Shown piece after piece: positions 46,912 to 56,850 of a DNA stretch of 64,000 nt (positions within the stretch are counted from its first letter, which is position 1; the number at the start of each line of letters is the position of its first letter). Origin of the DNA: Plasticicumulans acidivorans (GTDB lineage Bacteria > Pseudomonadota > Gammaproteobacteria > Competibacterales > Competibacteraceae); assembly GCF_003182095.1 (NCBI RefSeq), contig NZ_QGTJ01000002.1, forward strand, positions 340,435-404,434, read 5' to 3'. The notes under the pieces are model-generated. The model searched no databases and was not told where the DNA came from. It saw nothing but the letters and a program-made list of their open reading frames with translations. Position numbers and translations under genes: made by a program.

Positions 46912-47949
46912 TCAGCAGATGCGCGGCAGCTGCTCGCCGGCCAGCCAGTCGAGCACACGGCGACCGCCGAAGGCGGTCTCCAGCTCGATGAAGTGCTGGG
47001 CATCGCTGACGCACTCGCCGATCAGCGCCGCCTCGCGGCCGAGCGGATGTGCGCGCAGCGCCGCCAGCGCGGCGGCGGCCGCGGCCGCCGGCACGATCGC
47101 CACCAGCTTGCCCTCGTTGGCGACGTAGAGCGGATCGAGGCCGAGGAACTCGCAGGCGGCGCGCACCGGCTCGTGCAGCGGGATCGACGCCTCGCGCAGG
47201 CGCATACCGACGCCGGAGGCGCGGGCGATCTCGTTGAGCGTGGCGCCGAGGCCGCCGCGCGTCGGGTCGCGCAGCACGCGCACGCCGGGCACGGCGGCAA
47301 TCAGCGCGGCGACCAGCCCGTGCAGCGCGGCGCTGTCGGAGACGATCGGCACATCGAAGTCCAGACCGTCGCGGCAGGCCATGATGGCGACGCCGTGGTC
47401 ACCGAGCGTGCCGCTGAGCAGGATCGCGTCGCCGGGCCGCGCCCGCGCGCCGCCGGTGTCGATGCCCTCGGCGAGCATGCCGACGCCGGTGGTGGTGATG
47501 AACACCCCATCGCCCTTGCCGGCCTCGACGACTTTGGTGTCGCCGGTGACGATGCTGACGCCGGCAGCGCGCGCCGCCGCCGCCATCGATTCGACGATGC
47601 GGGCGAGGTCGGCCAGCGGCAACCCTTCTTCGAGGATGAAAGCGGCCGCCAGATACAGCGGCACGGCGCCGGCCATCGCCACGTCGTTGACGGTGCCGTG
47701 CACCGCCAGGCTGCCGATGTCGCCGCCGGGGAAGAACAGCGGCGAGACCACGTGGCTGTCGGTGGCCATCACCAGCCGCCCGGCCGGCGGCGGCAGCACC
47801 GCCTGATCGTTGAGCGCCTGCAGCGCCGGATTGGCGAAGGCGGCGACGAACAGCTCCTCGACCAGCTGCGTCATCGCCCGCCCGCCGCCGCCGTGGACCA
47901 TCTCCACGCGGCCGCGCAGATCGAGCCGGCGCGCAAAGCCGTGGCTCAT
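46912..47949 (-). CDS. hypE: Hydrogenase maturation protein HypE
   Basis: The protein has 345 residues and is PurM-like. Signatures are VEMVHGGGGRAMTQLVEEL at the start, ATDSHVVSPLFFPGGDIG, VTGDTKVVEAG, DPTRGGLGATLNEIA, and the C-terminal tail PRIC whose final Cys is converted to thiocyanate. HypE takes carbamoyl from HypF and makes the cyanide ligand of the NiFe centre. Its ATG overlaps the upstream unknown gene by 4 bases. It is the last hyp gene in this run. Confidence 0.96.
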   Translation of the reverse strand: MSHGFARRLDLRGRVEMVHGGGGRAMTQLVEELFVAAFANPALQALNDQAVLPPPAGRLVMATDSHVVSPLFFPGGDIGSLAVHGTVNDVAMAGAVPLYLAAAFILEEGLPLADLARIVESMAAAARAAGVSIVTGDTKVVEAGKGDGVFITTTGVGMLAEGIDTGGARARPGDAILLSGTLGDHGVAIMACRDGLDFDVPIVSDSAALHGLVAALIAAVPGVRVLRDPTRGGLGATLNEIARASGVGMRLREASIPLHEPVRAACEFLGLDPLYVANEGKLVAIVPAAAAAAALAALRAHPLGREAALIGECVSDAQHFIELETAFGGRRVLDWLAGEQLPRIC

Positions 47950-48314
47950 GAGTTCACGGTCGGCACATAGGAGAACAGTTCCGGCTGACGCTTGCGGTGC
48001 TCCTGCAGCCACAGCAGCGTCGCCGGCGTCTGCGACTCGGCGGCATGCCACAGCACCTCGCGCTGCACCGCGCTCGAACTGCGCAGGCAGCGGCCGATCA
48101 GCGCCCAGGCATCCCACTCGATGCCGACCAGCTTCTGGCGCAGGTCCGGCGGCACCGCGGCGAGCCCGTCGCACATCTGCAGCAGCAGGCGGCGTACCTC
48201 GGCGCGGGTGATGCGCGAGCGCAGCAGCGTCGCTTCGTCGAAGGATTCGGTGAGGATCAGGATGTCCTTGCCGGTCTGGTCGATGAGGCCCAGGAGGGCG
48301 GCGTAACCGATCAT
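47946..48314 (-). CDS. Unknown 122-residue protein coupled to hypD and hypE
   Basis: The gene overlaps hypD and hypE by 4 bases on each side, so it is translated with them. The protein is helical and soluble, with no signal peptide and one Cys. The pattern of SFDEATLLRSRITRAEVRRL, then a segment ending LRQKLVGIEWDAWALIG, recalls HepT-like (DUF86) four-helix proteins. The RNxxxH motif of HepT toxins is not present (it reads IGRCLRS). A role in hydrogenase maturation is inferred from position; the fold resemblance is a weak impression by eye. It is not HypA, B, C, D, E or F. Confidence 0.72.
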   Translation of the reverse strand: MIGYAALLGLIDQTGKDILILTESFDEATLLRSRITRAEVRRLLLQMCDGLAAVPPDLRQKLVGIEWDAWALIGRCLRSSSAVQREVLWHAAESQTPATLLWLQEHRKRQPELFSYVPTVNS

Positions 48315-49441
48315 GCGGATTCTCCCTGTGTCGTGCGGTCGCGGAAGCGGCCATAGCTGTAGTGAGCGGCGCAAGCGCCTTCACTCGACACCATGCAAGA
48401 ACCGAGCGGATTTTCCGGCGTGCACGCCGTGCCGAACACTTTGCAGTCCTGCGGCCGCCGCTGGCCACGCAGCACCGCCGCGCATTCGCAGGCTTTGTGG
48501 TCGCAAAGCACACGCTCCGACAGGGAAAAACGCACTTCGGCGTCGAAATCCGCCCATTGCGGCGCGATCGCCAGCGCGCTGTGCGCCAGCCGGCCGAGCC
48601 CGCGCCATTCGAAGTGCGCCCGCGGGGTGAACACCTCGGCGACCAACTGCTGCGCGCGCAGGTTGCCGTCGCGGCTGACGGCACGGGTGAATTCGTTCTC
48701 GACCTCGGCACGCCCGCTGTTGACCTGACGCACCAGCATCAGCACCGCCTGCAGCACGTCGAGCGGCTCGAAACCGGCGATCACCAGGGCCTTGGCGTGC
48801 GCCGCGGCGCAGGCTTCGTACGGCCGCGAACCGATCACCGTCGATACATGCGCCGGGCCGATGAAGCCGTCGAGGCGCACCGCCGCGTCCGGCGCGGCGA
48901 GGATCGCGGCGATCGCCGCCGGCGTCAGCACGTGATTGCAGAACACGCTGAAATTGCCCAGCCCTTCGGCACGGGCGCGGCGGATCGCCACCGCGGTCGG
49001 CGGCGTGGTGGTCTCGAAACCGATGGCGAAGAACACCACCTCGCGCTCGGGATGACGCCGCGCCAGCGCCAGCGCCTCATCGACCGCATAGACCATGCGC
49101 ACGTCGGCACCGCGCGCCCGCGCCTTGAGCAGACTGTCGCCGGCGACCGGCACGCGCAGCATGTCGCCGTAGCTCGCCAGGATCAGCCGCGGACGCTCCG
49201 CCAGCTCGATCGCCATCTGCAGCCGCCCGCCCGGCAGCACACACACCGGGCAGCCCGGACCGTGGATCAGCTGCACGTTCGCCGGCAGCAGATCCTCCAG
49301 CCCGTAGCGGGCGATGGCATGGGTGTGGCCGCCGCAGAACTCCATGAAGCGGTACACGCGACCGCTGACAGCCGCGCGCGCGATCGCCGCCGCCAGGCCG
49401 CGGGCCAGCCCGCCGTCACGGAATTCGTCGACGTATTTCAT
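48311..49441 (-). CDS. hypD: Hydrogenase maturation protein HypD
   Basis: The protein has 376 residues. Iron-sulfur and iron-binding motifs are present: FMEFCGGHTHAI (about 33), HGPGCPVCVLP (about 64), GFEP and the C-terminal ligands in DHKACECAAVLRG, CKVFGTACTPENPLGSCMVSSEG. HypD carries the Fe(CN)2CO unit with HypC. I chose the ATG at 49441, which overlaps the hypC stop by 4 bases; the frame extends upstream into hypC. Confidence 0.96.
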   Translation of the reverse strand: MKYVDEFRDGGLARGLAAAIARAAVSGRVYRFMEFCGGHTHAIARYGLEDLLPANVQLIHGPGCPVCVLPGGRLQMAIELAERPRLILASYGDMLRVPVAGDSLLKARARGADVRMVYAVDEALALARRHPEREVVFFAIGFETTTPPTAVAIRRARAEGLGNFSVFCNHVLTPAAIAAILAAPDAAVRLDGFIGPAHVSTVIGSRPYEACAAAHAKALVIAGFEPLDVLQAVLMLVRQVNSGRAEVENEFTRAVSRDGNLRAQQLVAEVFTPRAHFEWRGLGRLAHSALAIAPQWADFDAEVRFSLSERVLCDHKACECAAVLRGQRRPQDCKVFGTACTPENPLGSCMVSSEGACAAHYSYGRFRDRTTQGESA

Positions 49442-49683
49442 GGCGCTGCCTTCGAAGCGGCACCGTCGATCAGGCCGGCCTCGGCGAACAGCGCCAGCGT
49501 CTTCGCCGCCTCGGCAGGATCGAGGCGATTGAGGGCATAGCCGACATGGACGATGACGTAGTCGTCGACGGCGACCCCCTCGACCAGCGCCAGCGAGATG
49601 CGCTTGCGCACGCCGCCAAGCTCGACGAGCGCTTCCTCGTCGGCCAGCAGTTCGATGACCCGTGCGGGAATGGCGAGACACAT
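49438..49683 (-). CDS. hypC: Hydrogenase assembly chaperone HypC
   Basis: The protein has 81 residues. [12 protein letters not shown] with the essential Cys at residue 2 (after Met removal) is the HypC signature, followed by [29 protein letters not shown]. HypC binds the iron precursor with HypD and passes it to the hydrogenase large subunit. Its stop overlaps hypD. It begins the hypC-hypD-unknown-hypE operon; the acetyltransferase gene runs the other way upstream. Confidence 0.96.
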   Translation of the reverse strand: MCLAIPARVIELLADEEALVELGGVRKRISLALVEGVAVDDYVIVHVGYALNRLDPAEAAKTLALFAEAGLIDGAASKAAP

Positions 49684-49867
49684 GGCGAGGCTCTCCGCAA
49701 TCGACCAGGCGCTATTTACACTGCCGCAGTTGCGCCGCGGGCGAAACCATCGCGTGACGGCCGTCAGCAGCGCTGGCCCCCGCCGCGGAACGCCTCCCCC
49801 CGCAACCCGTCGCAACCGTCCCCGTACAAGAAGACCACAGCGCCGATCCCCACCAAGGACAGGAACC

Positions 49868-50467
49868 ATGCAAGAAGACGACAGCTTTCGCAGCGAAAAA
49901 CAGAAAATGCTGGCCGGCGAGCTCTACGACGCCTCGGACCTGGAACTGCAGGCCGACCTGACGGCGGCGATGGACTGGCTGGCGCACTACAACGTCGCCG
50001 CCTTCACGCAGACGCCGCAGGCGCGCCGCGCGCTGCTGCTCGAACACTTCGCGGCGGTCGGTGAACACACCGTGGTACGGCCACCGTTCTACTGCGACTA
50101 CGGCTTCAACATCTGCCTCGGCGCCGGTGTGTTCCTCAATTTCAACTGCACCATCCTCGACGTCGCGCCGGTGACGATCGGTGATCTGACGCAGGTCGGC
50201 CCCGGCGTGCAGATCCTCACCGCCGACCACCCGCGCGACCCGGCCATGCGCCGCCGCGGCCTCGAATACGGCCGCCCGATCAGCATCGGCCAGAACGTCT
50301 GGATCGGCGGCGGGGCGATCATCCTGCCCGGCGTCACCATCGGTGACGACGCCATCATCGGCGCCGGCAGCGTGGTGACGCGCGATGTGCCGGGCGGCGC
50401 GACGGTGGCGGGCAATCCTGCCCGCCTGCGCGAGTCGATCCCGGCGCCCCAACTGCACCCGTCCTGA
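49868..50467 (+). CDS. Maltose/galactoside-type O-acetyltransferase
   Basis: The protein has 199 residues with the left-handed beta-helix hexapeptide fold. [18 protein letters not shown] is the maltose acetyltransferase N-terminal helix; then [23 protein letters not shown], the catalytic-His region LTADHPRDP, and [20 protein letters not shown]. It transfers acetyl from acetyl-CoA to sugars. I chose the ATG at 49868. It lies between two minus-strand hyp blocks and interrupts the cluster. Confidence 0.92.
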   Translation: MQEDDSFRSEKQKMLAGELYDASDLELQADLTAAMDWLAHYNVAAFTQTPQARRALLLEHFAAVGEHTVVRPPFYCDYGFNICLGAGVFLNFNCTILDVAPVTIGDLTQVGPGVQILTADHPRDPAMRRRGLEYGRPISIGQNVWIGGGAIILPGVTIGDDAIIGAGSVVTRDVPGGATVAGNPARLRESIPAPQLHPS

Positions 50468-50476
50468 GACGCGGCG

Positions 50477-50878
50477 CTACACCGACACCAGCGTCTTGCT
50501 CAGGCGCCGGGCATTGGCCGAGGCGCGGCGCTCGATCGGCGCCAGCGCGTGGTCGACGATGGTGAACAGCGCATGGCTGATGTCCTCGCCAGCGGCGGTG
50601 ACGGCATGCGGCTGCGGCCCGAGCCACCACCACGGCCGCAGCGCCAGACGCAGGCACTCCTGATGGTATTGCGCCATCAGCGCCAGCCAGCTCTCGTGGA
50701 AGGCATCGAGCTTTTCCATGCCCATGCGCTCGAACTCACGCTGATCGCGCCGCGAGGGCAGCGGACCGGCGGTCAGCATGCGCTCGACGCGGATGGCGAC
50801 CACGGTGGGTACCGCAGACCACAGCGCCAGCAGGCGCGAATAAAGTTGGTGATAGTCACCGAAGCTATCGACTGCCAT
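50477..50878 (-). CDS. Phasin-like protein (tentative)
   Basis: The protein has 133 residues, all helical and without signal peptide. The core SRLLALWSAVPTVVAIRVERM, then PLPSRRDQREFERMGMEKLDAFHESW, resembles small polyhydroxyalkanoate granule-associated phasins, which share the EKxxAFxESW-type pattern as I recall it. Such proteins coat storage granules. No PHA synthase gene is in the window. It lies 50 bp after hypF and could be part of that transcript. I am unsure; a generic helical protein is the alternative. Confidence 0.5.
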   Translation of the reverse strand: MAVDSFGDYHQLYSRLLALWSAVPTVVAIRVERMLTAGPLPSRRDQREFERMGMEKLDAFHESWLALMAQYHQECLRLALRPWWWLGPQPHAVTAAGEDISHALFTIVDHALAPIERRASANARRLSKTLVSV

Positions 50879-50927
50879 TGCAGACTCCGATAAGGCGTTG
50901 TTGTTGTTTGTGAAACACGGAGCCGTC

Positions 50928-53270
50928 CTACGTCTGCTGCAGACCCAGCCAGAGCTGCCCGAAGGCGAGGCCGCCGTCATTCGGCGGCAGCTCGCGCGCT
51001 TGCAGCAGGCGCAGGCCACGGGTTTCAAGGGATGCGTGCAGCGCATCGAGCAGCACGCGGTTGAGGCAAACGCCACCGGCCACCGCCACACAGCGGATAC
51101 CGCTCGTCTGCACCGCCCATTCGATCCATTCAGCGAGCGCAGCGACTAGCGTCGCATGAAATACCGCCGCCGCGTGTGCAACATCCTGTCGAGCACACAG
51201 CCAGGCCAGCAGCGGACGCAGATCGAGCACTCCACCGGCGTGCGTCCAGCCACCGGCGAGCGCCGCTGCCGCGCCATGGCGGCGGGCGGCGGCTTCGAGG
51301 CGGATCGCCGCCTCGCCCTCGTAACTCATCGTCGCACACACGCCGAGCAGGCCGGCGGCGGCATCGAACAGCCGCCCGGCACTGCTGCTCGGCGGACAAT
51401 GCACGCCGCGTGCGAGCAGCGCCGCGACGGTGCGTGCCGCCGGCTGCGCGGCAAAGCGCACGGCGATCTCATCCGTGCGGCCGAGCACATGCAGCGCTGC
51501 GGCCGCCATGCGCCAGGGCTCGCGCGCCGCGGCGTCGCCACCGGGCAGCGGCAGCGGCCGCAGATGGCCGAGACGCTGGCAGTGCACGCCCTCGACGCGC
51601 AGCAGCTCACCGCCCCAGGCGGCGCCGTCATCGCCCAACCCGAAGCCATCGAGCGCCAGACCGAGCGCCGGGCCGTCGTGACCGTGCTCGGCGAGCACCG
51701 CGGCAATGTGCGCATGGTGGTGCTGCACCGCGTACACGGGCAGGCCGTGCGCGGCGGCGAACTCCGCCGCGGCGCGGCTGGAGGCGAAATCCGGGTGGCG
51801 ATCGCAGACCACGCGCGCCGGCTGCACGTCGAGGACAGCGAGCAGATGTTCGAGCGCCTGCCACTGTGCGCGCCGTGCCGCCACCGAGCCGAGATCGCCG
51901 ATGTGCTGCGACAGCCAGGCACGATCGCCGCGACTGATGCCGATGCTGTTCTTCAGATCGGCACCGAAGGCCAGCGTCGCCGGCCCGGCGCGCGGCAGGC
52001 GCAGCGGTTGCGGCGCCCAGCCACGGGCACGGCGCACGCAGCTGAAGCCACCGCCATGCGCCAGCACGACGCTATCGTCGCAGCGGGCAAGAATGGCGCG
52101 ATCGCTGCCGAGCACGGCATCGGCGATGCCGGCCAGCGCCGTCACCGCCTCGGCATCGTCGATCGGCAGCGGTTCACCACTGGCATTGGCCGAGGTGCAC
52201 ACCAGCAGCAGCGGCTGCGGCTGCGTGGTCCACGCCATGCCGGCCGGGCGGCCGGCGGCCTCATGGAACAGCAGCCAGTGCAGCGGCGCGGCCGGCAGCA
52301 GACAGCCGAGGCGGTCGAGCCCCGGCGCGATGCCCGCCAGCTCGACGCCGGCGCGCTGCCGGCAGAGCACGATCGGCCGTGACGGCGCTTCGAGCAGCTG
52401 CTGGCTGGCCACGTCGAGCTCGACGAGCCCGGCGAACGAGGCTGCGTTGGCCGCCAGCAGCGCGAAGGGTTTGGCCGGGCGCTGCTTGCGCCGGCGCAGC
52501 TCGGCGACCGCCGCGGCATTGCGCGCATCGCACAGCAGCTGGAAACCACCGACGCCTTTGATGGCGACGATGCGCCCGCCGCGCAGCAGCGCCAGCGTCT
52601 CGGCGAGCACGTCGGCGAGCGGTGCACCGAGTTCCGCGGCGCGTGCCCGCCACAGCAGCCGCGGCCCGCACTGCCCGCAGGCCAGCGGCTCGGCGTGGAA
52701 ACGGCGGTCAGCCGGATCGGCGTACTCGGCGGCGCACTCGGCACAGGGCGGGAACGCCGCCAGCGCGGTGTTGGCGCGGTCGTAGGGCAGGCGCGCGACG
52801 ATGCTGAAACGCGGCCCGCAGTGGCTGCAGTTGATGAAGGGATAACGCCAGCGCCGCGCCGCCGGATCGAACAGCTCGGCGAGGCAGTCGGCGCAGACGG
52901 CAACGTCGGCGGCGATGCCGGTATGCGCCGCGCCGACGCGGCTGGCGACGATGGCGAAGCCGCGCGCCGCGGCCTGCAGCGGCTGCTCGCTGCACTCGAC
53001 GCGCTCGATGCGCGCCAGCGGCGGCGGCGTGCGCAGCTCGGCGCGAAACGCCGCGAGTGCGGCGCGTGTGCCCTGCACCTCGATCAGCACGCCGTCACCG
53101 TCGTTGCCGACCCAGCCGTCGAGGCCGTGCCGCTGCGCCAGCCGCCAGACGAACGGGCGCATGCCCACGCCCTGCACCTGGCCGCGCAGGCGCAGCCGCC
53201 AGCGGGCAGACTCGCTCGCACGGGCATCCGCGGGTGGCAGCGGCGCAACGGGCTCGGCCAGTGACTTCAT
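50928..53270 (-). CDS. hypF: Carbamoyltransferase HypF
   Basis: The protein has 780 residues. The order is: acylphosphatase domain (about 25-110, [20 protein letters not shown]), two zinc-finger pairs (CADC, CSHC, CAEC, CGQC, about 130-215), a YrdC-like domain (about 230-420) and a Kae1-like domain with [14 protein letters not shown] (about 510) and a C-terminal [16 protein letters not shown]. HypF uses carbamoyl phosphate and ATP to carbamoylate HypE. The ATG overlaps hypB by 4 bases. Confidence 0.96.
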   Translation of the reverse strand: MKSLAEPVAPLPPADARASESARWRLRLRGQVQGVGMRPFVWRLAQRHGLDGWVGNDGDGVLIEVQGTRAALAAFRAELRTPPPLARIERVECSEQPLQAAARGFAIVASRVGAAHTGIAADVAVCADCLAELFDPAARRWRYPFINCSHCGPRFSIVARLPYDRANTALAAFPPCAECAAEYADPADRRFHAEPLACGQCGPRLLWRARAAELGAPLADVLAETLALLRGGRIVAIKGVGGFQLLCDARNAAAVAELRRRKQRPAKPFALLAANAASFAGLVELDVASQQLLEAPSRPIVLCRQRAGVELAGIAPGLDRLGCLLPAAPLHWLLFHEAAGRPAGMAWTTQPQPLLLVCTSANASGEPLPIDDAEAVTALAGIADAVLGSDRAILARCDDSVVLAHGGGFSCVRRARGWAPQPLRLPRAGPATLAFGADLKNSIGISRGDRAWLSQHIGDLGSVAARRAQWQALEHLLAVLDVQPARVVCDRHPDFASSRAAAEFAAAHGLPVYAVQHHHAHIAAVLAEHGHDGPALGLALDGFGLGDDGAAWGGELLRVEGVHCQRLGHLRPLPLPGGDAAAREPWRMAAAALHVLGRTDEIAVRFAAQPAARTVAALLARGVHCPPSSSAGRLFDAAAGLLGVCATMSYEGEAAIRLEAAARRHGAAAALAGGWTHAGGVLDLRPLLAWLCARQDVAHAAAVFHATLVAALAEWIEWAVQTSGIRCVAVAGGVCLNRVLLDALHASLETRGLRLLQARELPPNDGGLAFGQLWLGLQQT

Positions 53271-54142
53271 AGCCTTGTCCGCGCGCCGCGCAGCCAGTCG
53301 AGCCAGGCGTCCATGCCGGCGCCGCTGCGCGCCGAGACGCGCAGCACCGGCGCCTGCGGATTGACCTGCGCCAGACAGTCGAGCGCGCGATCGAGATCGA
53401 AGTCGAGGTACGGCAGCAAGTCGCACTTGTTCAGCAGCACCAGCCCGGCGGCGGCGAAGATATCCGGGTATTTCAGCGGCTTGTCCTCGCCTTCGGTGAC
53501 CGAGAAGATCACCACCTTGGCCGCCTCGCCGAGATCGAAGGCCGCCGGGCAGACCAGATTGCCGACGTTCTCGATGAACAGCACGCCGCCGCGCGCCAGC
53601 GGCAGTCGCGCCAGCGCCTGACCGACCATGTCAGCGTCGAGGTGACAGCCCTTGCCGGTGTTGATCTGCAGCGCCGGCACGCCGGTGGCGCGGATGCGCT
53701 CGGCGTCGTTGGCGGTCTGCTGGTCGCCCTCGATCACCGCCAGCGGGCATTCGTCACCGAGGCGGCGGATGGTTTCGCACAGCAGCGTGGTTTTGCCGGA
53801 GCCGGGGCTGGAGACCAGATTCAGCGCCAGCACACCGGCCTGCGCCAGCTGCGCGCGGTTGGCGGCAGCGAAGTCGTCATTCCTGGCGAGGACGTCGATT
53901 TCGAGCTGGAGCAGCCGGCTCTGCCCGACGCCGCCGACGTGCACGCCGGCGGCACCGCGGCCGAAATCGAGCGTGGCGGCGGCGGGCGGCGGCGCTTCAC
54001 CGGCGGCGGACGGCGGACCGAGTCGCAGAGGCAGGCCGGTCGGGTCGAATGTGGCTGCGCCCGCCGGTCGCAGCGGCGAGCGCTGGATGACGAGACCGTC
54101 GATGCGGGTTTCTCCCGCGCCGCAGCCGCAGACCGTACACAT
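53267..54142 (-). CDS. hypB: Hydrogenase nickel incorporation GTPase HypB
   Basis: The protein has 291 residues. N-terminal CTVCGCG is the high-affinity nickel site. The G domain shows the P-loop [11 protein letters not shown] (about 110), metal-site [13 protein letters not shown], and the guanine-specificity NKCD. HypB delivers nickel with HypA. A low-complexity Pro/Ala linker (about 35-65) joins the two parts; a His-rich stretch is absent. It lies 6 bp after hypA and overlaps hypF. Confidence 0.96.
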   Translation of the reverse strand: MCTVCGCGAGETRIDGLVIQRSPLRPAGAATFDPTGLPLRLGPPSAAGEAPPPAAATLDFGRGAAGVHVGGVGQSRLLQLEIDVLARNDDFAAANRAQLAQAGVLALNLVSSPGSGKTTLLCETIRRLGDECPLAVIEGDQQTANDAERIRATGVPALQINTGKGCHLDADMVGQALARLPLARGGVLFIENVGNLVCPAAFDLGEAAKVVIFSVTEGEDKPLKYPDIFAAAGLVLLNKCDLLPYLDFDLDRALDCLAQVNPQAPVLRVSARSGAGMDAWLDWLRGARTRL

Positions 54143-54148
54143 GGCGCC

Positions 54149-54490
54149 TCAGTCGACCTCCAGGTCCTTGATGCGCAAGGTTTCGCCGCCGGCCAGTCGC
54201 AACCGGTGCCCCCCGCAAATCGGGCAGGGATCGTAGCGCTGGGCGAGCGTGCAATACATTGAGCAATCGCAACACCACATCGTGCCCGGCCGCTCGATGA
54301 TGTCGAGACTCGCCCCCTCGGCCCGCGTGCCGCGGGTGGCGAGGTCGAAGGCAAAGCGCAGCGCCTGCAGCTCGACGCCGGCGAACGGTCCAACCTCCAG
54401 ACGCACGCGGCGCACATGCACGACGTGGTGCGTGTGCGCCGCCTCTTCGATCGTGCGCACGATGCTCTGACATAAGGCCAGTTCGTGCAT
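54149..54490 (-). CDS. hypA: Hydrogenase nickel-binding protein HypA
   Basis: The protein has 113 residues. The N-terminal MHELALCQSIV gives the nickel-binding His2. The zinc site is made by CCDCSMYC and CPICGG (about 73-100). HypA works with HypB to insert nickel. I chose the ATG at 54490 because the nickel site requires Met-His at the N-terminus. First of hypABF, 57 bp after hupE. Confidence 0.96.
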   Translation of the reverse strand: MHELALCQSIVRTIEEAAHTHHVVHVRRVRLEVGPFAGVELQALRFAFDLATRGTRAEGASLDIIERPGTMWCCDCSMYCTLAQRYDPCPICGGHRLRLAGGETLRIKDLEVD

Positions 54491-54547
54491 GCCGATCCGT
54501 CCCCCTGCTGCCGTCACGCCCGCGCGGCCGACGGCAGCCGCGGCGCC

Positions 54548-55120
54548 TCAGGCGCCGGCCAGCAGCCAGACGCCGGTCAGGCCCATCGTGGCACCGATCG
54601 CGCGCAATGCCAGGCTGCGCTGCTCACCGAGCGCCCGGCCGATGAAGATGCCGGCAACGTGCAGGCCGCCGGTGGTCAGCAGGAAGCCCGCGGCATAGGC
54701 CAGCGGCAACGCCGCCTGCGGCAGCTCGCCGCCGTGGGCGTGGCCGTGGCAGACCGCGAACAGCGCCACCAGCAGCGCCCCGGCCGCCACCGGCAGCCGC
54801 ACCAGGAAGGTCAGCAGCGCGCCGAGCACCAGCACCGAGGCGCCGATGCCGGTTTCGACGTAAGGCAGCGACACACCGGCAAAACCCAGCGCCGCACCGA
54901 CGGCCATCGCCGCCATGAACGCCAGCGGCATCGCCCAGACCTGCTTCGGCGCCGCCCAGGCCGACCACAGGCCGACGGCGAGCATCGCCAGCAGATGATC
55001 GAGCCCGCTCAGCGGATGGGCCAGACCGGCGAAGAACCCGGCGCCCTCGGCACCGAAAGTGTGGGCCTGCGCCAGCGGTGCGGCGGCCAGCAGCAGGAAC
55101 AGCGAAACGGGCTTGCGCAT
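54548..55120 (-). CDS. hupE: HupE/UreJ-family membrane protein, probable nickel permease
   Basis: The protein has 190 residues: a signal-like first helix, then the family motif HPLSGLDHLLAMLAVGLWSA (about residue 36), five or six further helices, and a second His-rich segment FAVCHGHAHGGE. HupE proteins carry nickel or cobalt for NiFe-hydrogenase. It heads the hypABF run, which fits nickel supply. Confidence 0.93.
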   Translation of the reverse strand: MRKPVSLFLLLAAAPLAQAHTFGAEGAGFFAGLAHPLSGLDHLLAMLAVGLWSAWAAPKQVWAMPLAFMAAMAVGAALGFAGVSLPYVETGIGASVLVLGALLTFLVRLPVAAGALLVALFAVCHGHAHGGELPQAALPLAYAAGFLLTTGGLHVAGIFIGRALGEQRSLALRAIGATMGLTGVWLLAGA

Positions 55121-55209
55121 GGGAAGTCTCCGGAAAGTGCGAAGGTGGCCTGCGCACTTTACCGGAGCCAGGCGGCGAGGGAATCGCCTGCGCCCGCCCG
55201 CGAGGTTCC

Positions 55210-56661
55210 TCAGCCCAGCTCCACCGGCACGAAGATGCGCGCGTCGCCGCGCTGGATCAGCAGGGCGACCTGCTTGCCGGCTTTTTCCAGCAGGCTGCGC
55301 AGTTCGCCGATGCTTTTCACCGCGTGGCCGTTGAGGGCGAGGATGACATCGCCCGGCTGTACGCCGGCGCGCTCGGCGGCGCCGCCGACCTGCTGCACCA
55401 GCAGGCCGCCGTCGAGATCGCTGTCACGCTGCTCCTGCGGCGACAGCGGGCGCACCGCAAGGCCGAGGCGGCCACCCTGCTCACCATCGTTGCTGGCGGT
55501 GTCGACTTCCTTGTCACTGAAGCTGCCGACGGTGGCGCTGAGTTTTTTCTCCTCGCCCTGGCGCACCACGGTCAGCGTCACCGAGCTGCCGGGGCGGGTG
55601 TCGGCGATGCGCGGCGGCAGGTCGTTGGAGCGCTCGACGGTCTGGCCGTCGAGCTCGGTGATGATGTCGCCGGCCTTGAGACCGGCCTTGTCGCCGGCGC
55701 TGCCGGGCTCGACCGAGCTGACCAGCGCGCCGTGCGGCGTTTTCAGGCCGAAGGCGGCGGCCAGCGGTGCCGATACGTCCTGGATCGCCACGCCGAGGCG
55801 GCCGCGGGTGACCTTGCCGTGATCGATGATCTGCTCGCCGACCTTCATCGCCACATCGATCGGGATGGCGAAGGAAATACCCTGATAGCCGCCGGAACGG
55901 CTGTAGATCTGCGAGTTGATGCCGATCACTTCGCCGTTGCCGTTGAACAGCGGGCCACCGGAGTTGCCGGGGTTGATCGGCACGTCGGTCTGCAGGAAGG
56001 GCACGTAGTTGTCCTGCGGCAGGCTGCGCGACTTGGCGCTGACGATGCCGGCGGAGACGCTGTTCTCGAAGCCGAACGGGCTGCCGATCGCCAGCACCCA
56101 GTCACCGACGCGGGTCTTGTTCGGGTCGCCGAGCTTGACCGTCGGCAGGTCTTTGGCGTCGATCTTGAGCACGGCGACATCGGTCGGCTTGTCGACGCCG
56201 AGCACCTTGGCTTTGAGCTCGCGGCGGTCGGTCAGGCGCACGGTGACGGTGTCGGCGTTATCGACGACGTGGGCGTTGGTGAGAATGATGCCGTCGCTGC
56301 GCACGATGAAGCCCGAACCCTCGCCGCGCATCGGCTGGCGGCGCAGCGGTGCCGGAATCTGGCCGAAGCGGCGCAGGAACTCGCGCAGCGGATCATCCGG
56401 CGCCATCTGGTCGAGCGGCGAGACGGTCTTCACCGTGCCTTCGACCTGCACGTTGACCACCGCCGGGCCGTACTGCTCGACCAGCGCGGCGAAGTCCGGC
56501 GTCGCCACCCGCTCGGCGCTCGGCGCGGCATCGCCGAAGGCGTGCGCGCTGCTGATCGGGTTGAGCGTCGGCGCCACACAGCCGGCGCCGAAGGCGGCCA
56601 GCAGCGCCAGCGCCAGCGTGCTGCGGCGCCACAGGGGGGATGATTTGACGGATGCGTTCAT
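55210..56661 (-). CDS. degP: Periplasmic serine protease, Deg/HtrA family
   Basis: The protein has 483 residues. A signal peptide ends near ISSAHA (about residue 41). The trypsin-like domain holds the triad: His in TNAHVVDNA, Asp in TDVAVLKID and Ser in NPGNSGGPLFN. Two PDZ domains follow (about 290-375 and 400-480, with DIITELDGQTVERS and DVILALNGHAVKS). Members degrade or refold damaged envelope proteins. The two-PDZ layout and lack of a Q-linker loop suggest the MucD/DegQ type. No anti-sigma genes are adjacent. Confidence 0.93.
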   Translation of the reverse strand: MNASVKSSPLWRRSTLALALLAAFGAGCVAPTLNPISSAHAFGDAAPSAERVATPDFAALVEQYGPAVVNVQVEGTVKTVSPLDQMAPDDPLREFLRRFGQIPAPLRRQPMRGEGSGFIVRSDGIILTNAHVVDNADTVTVRLTDRRELKAKVLGVDKPTDVAVLKIDAKDLPTVKLGDPNKTRVGDWVLAIGSPFGFENSVSAGIVSAKSRSLPQDNYVPFLQTDVPINPGNSGGPLFNGNGEVIGINSQIYSRSGGYQGISFAIPIDVAMKVGEQIIDHGKVTRGRLGVAIQDVSAPLAAAFGLKTPHGALVSSVEPGSAGDKAGLKAGDIITELDGQTVERSNDLPPRIADTRPGSSVTLTVVRQGEEKKLSATVGSFSDKEVDTASNDGEQGGRLGLAVRPLSPQEQRDSDLDGGLLVQQVGGAAERAGVQPGDVILALNGHAVKSIGELRSLLEKAGKQVALLIQRGDARIFVPVELG

Positions 56662-56850
56662 AGCGGCGGCCCTCCAAACTCATGCCGAAGTTTCGATGGC
56701 GCAAGCATTGCGCGGGCGGCAGCGGGCAGGCTTAGACGAGACTTAAGCGGACGCCCGCCGGCTGTGAGCGGGCGCGCTGCCGCCACCTCGCGGCTGGGCT
56801 AGCCTTCACCCACCCTGCCCGCAGCCGCGGGTTCGATGGAGAGCGGCAAC

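Noticed and set aside
51156..52382. Long open frame opposite hypF (about 400 codons)
   Set aside because: It is antisense to a full-length, motif-complete hypF; its product is Arg/Gly/Gln-rich with no domain, as expected of a shadow in GC-rich DNA.
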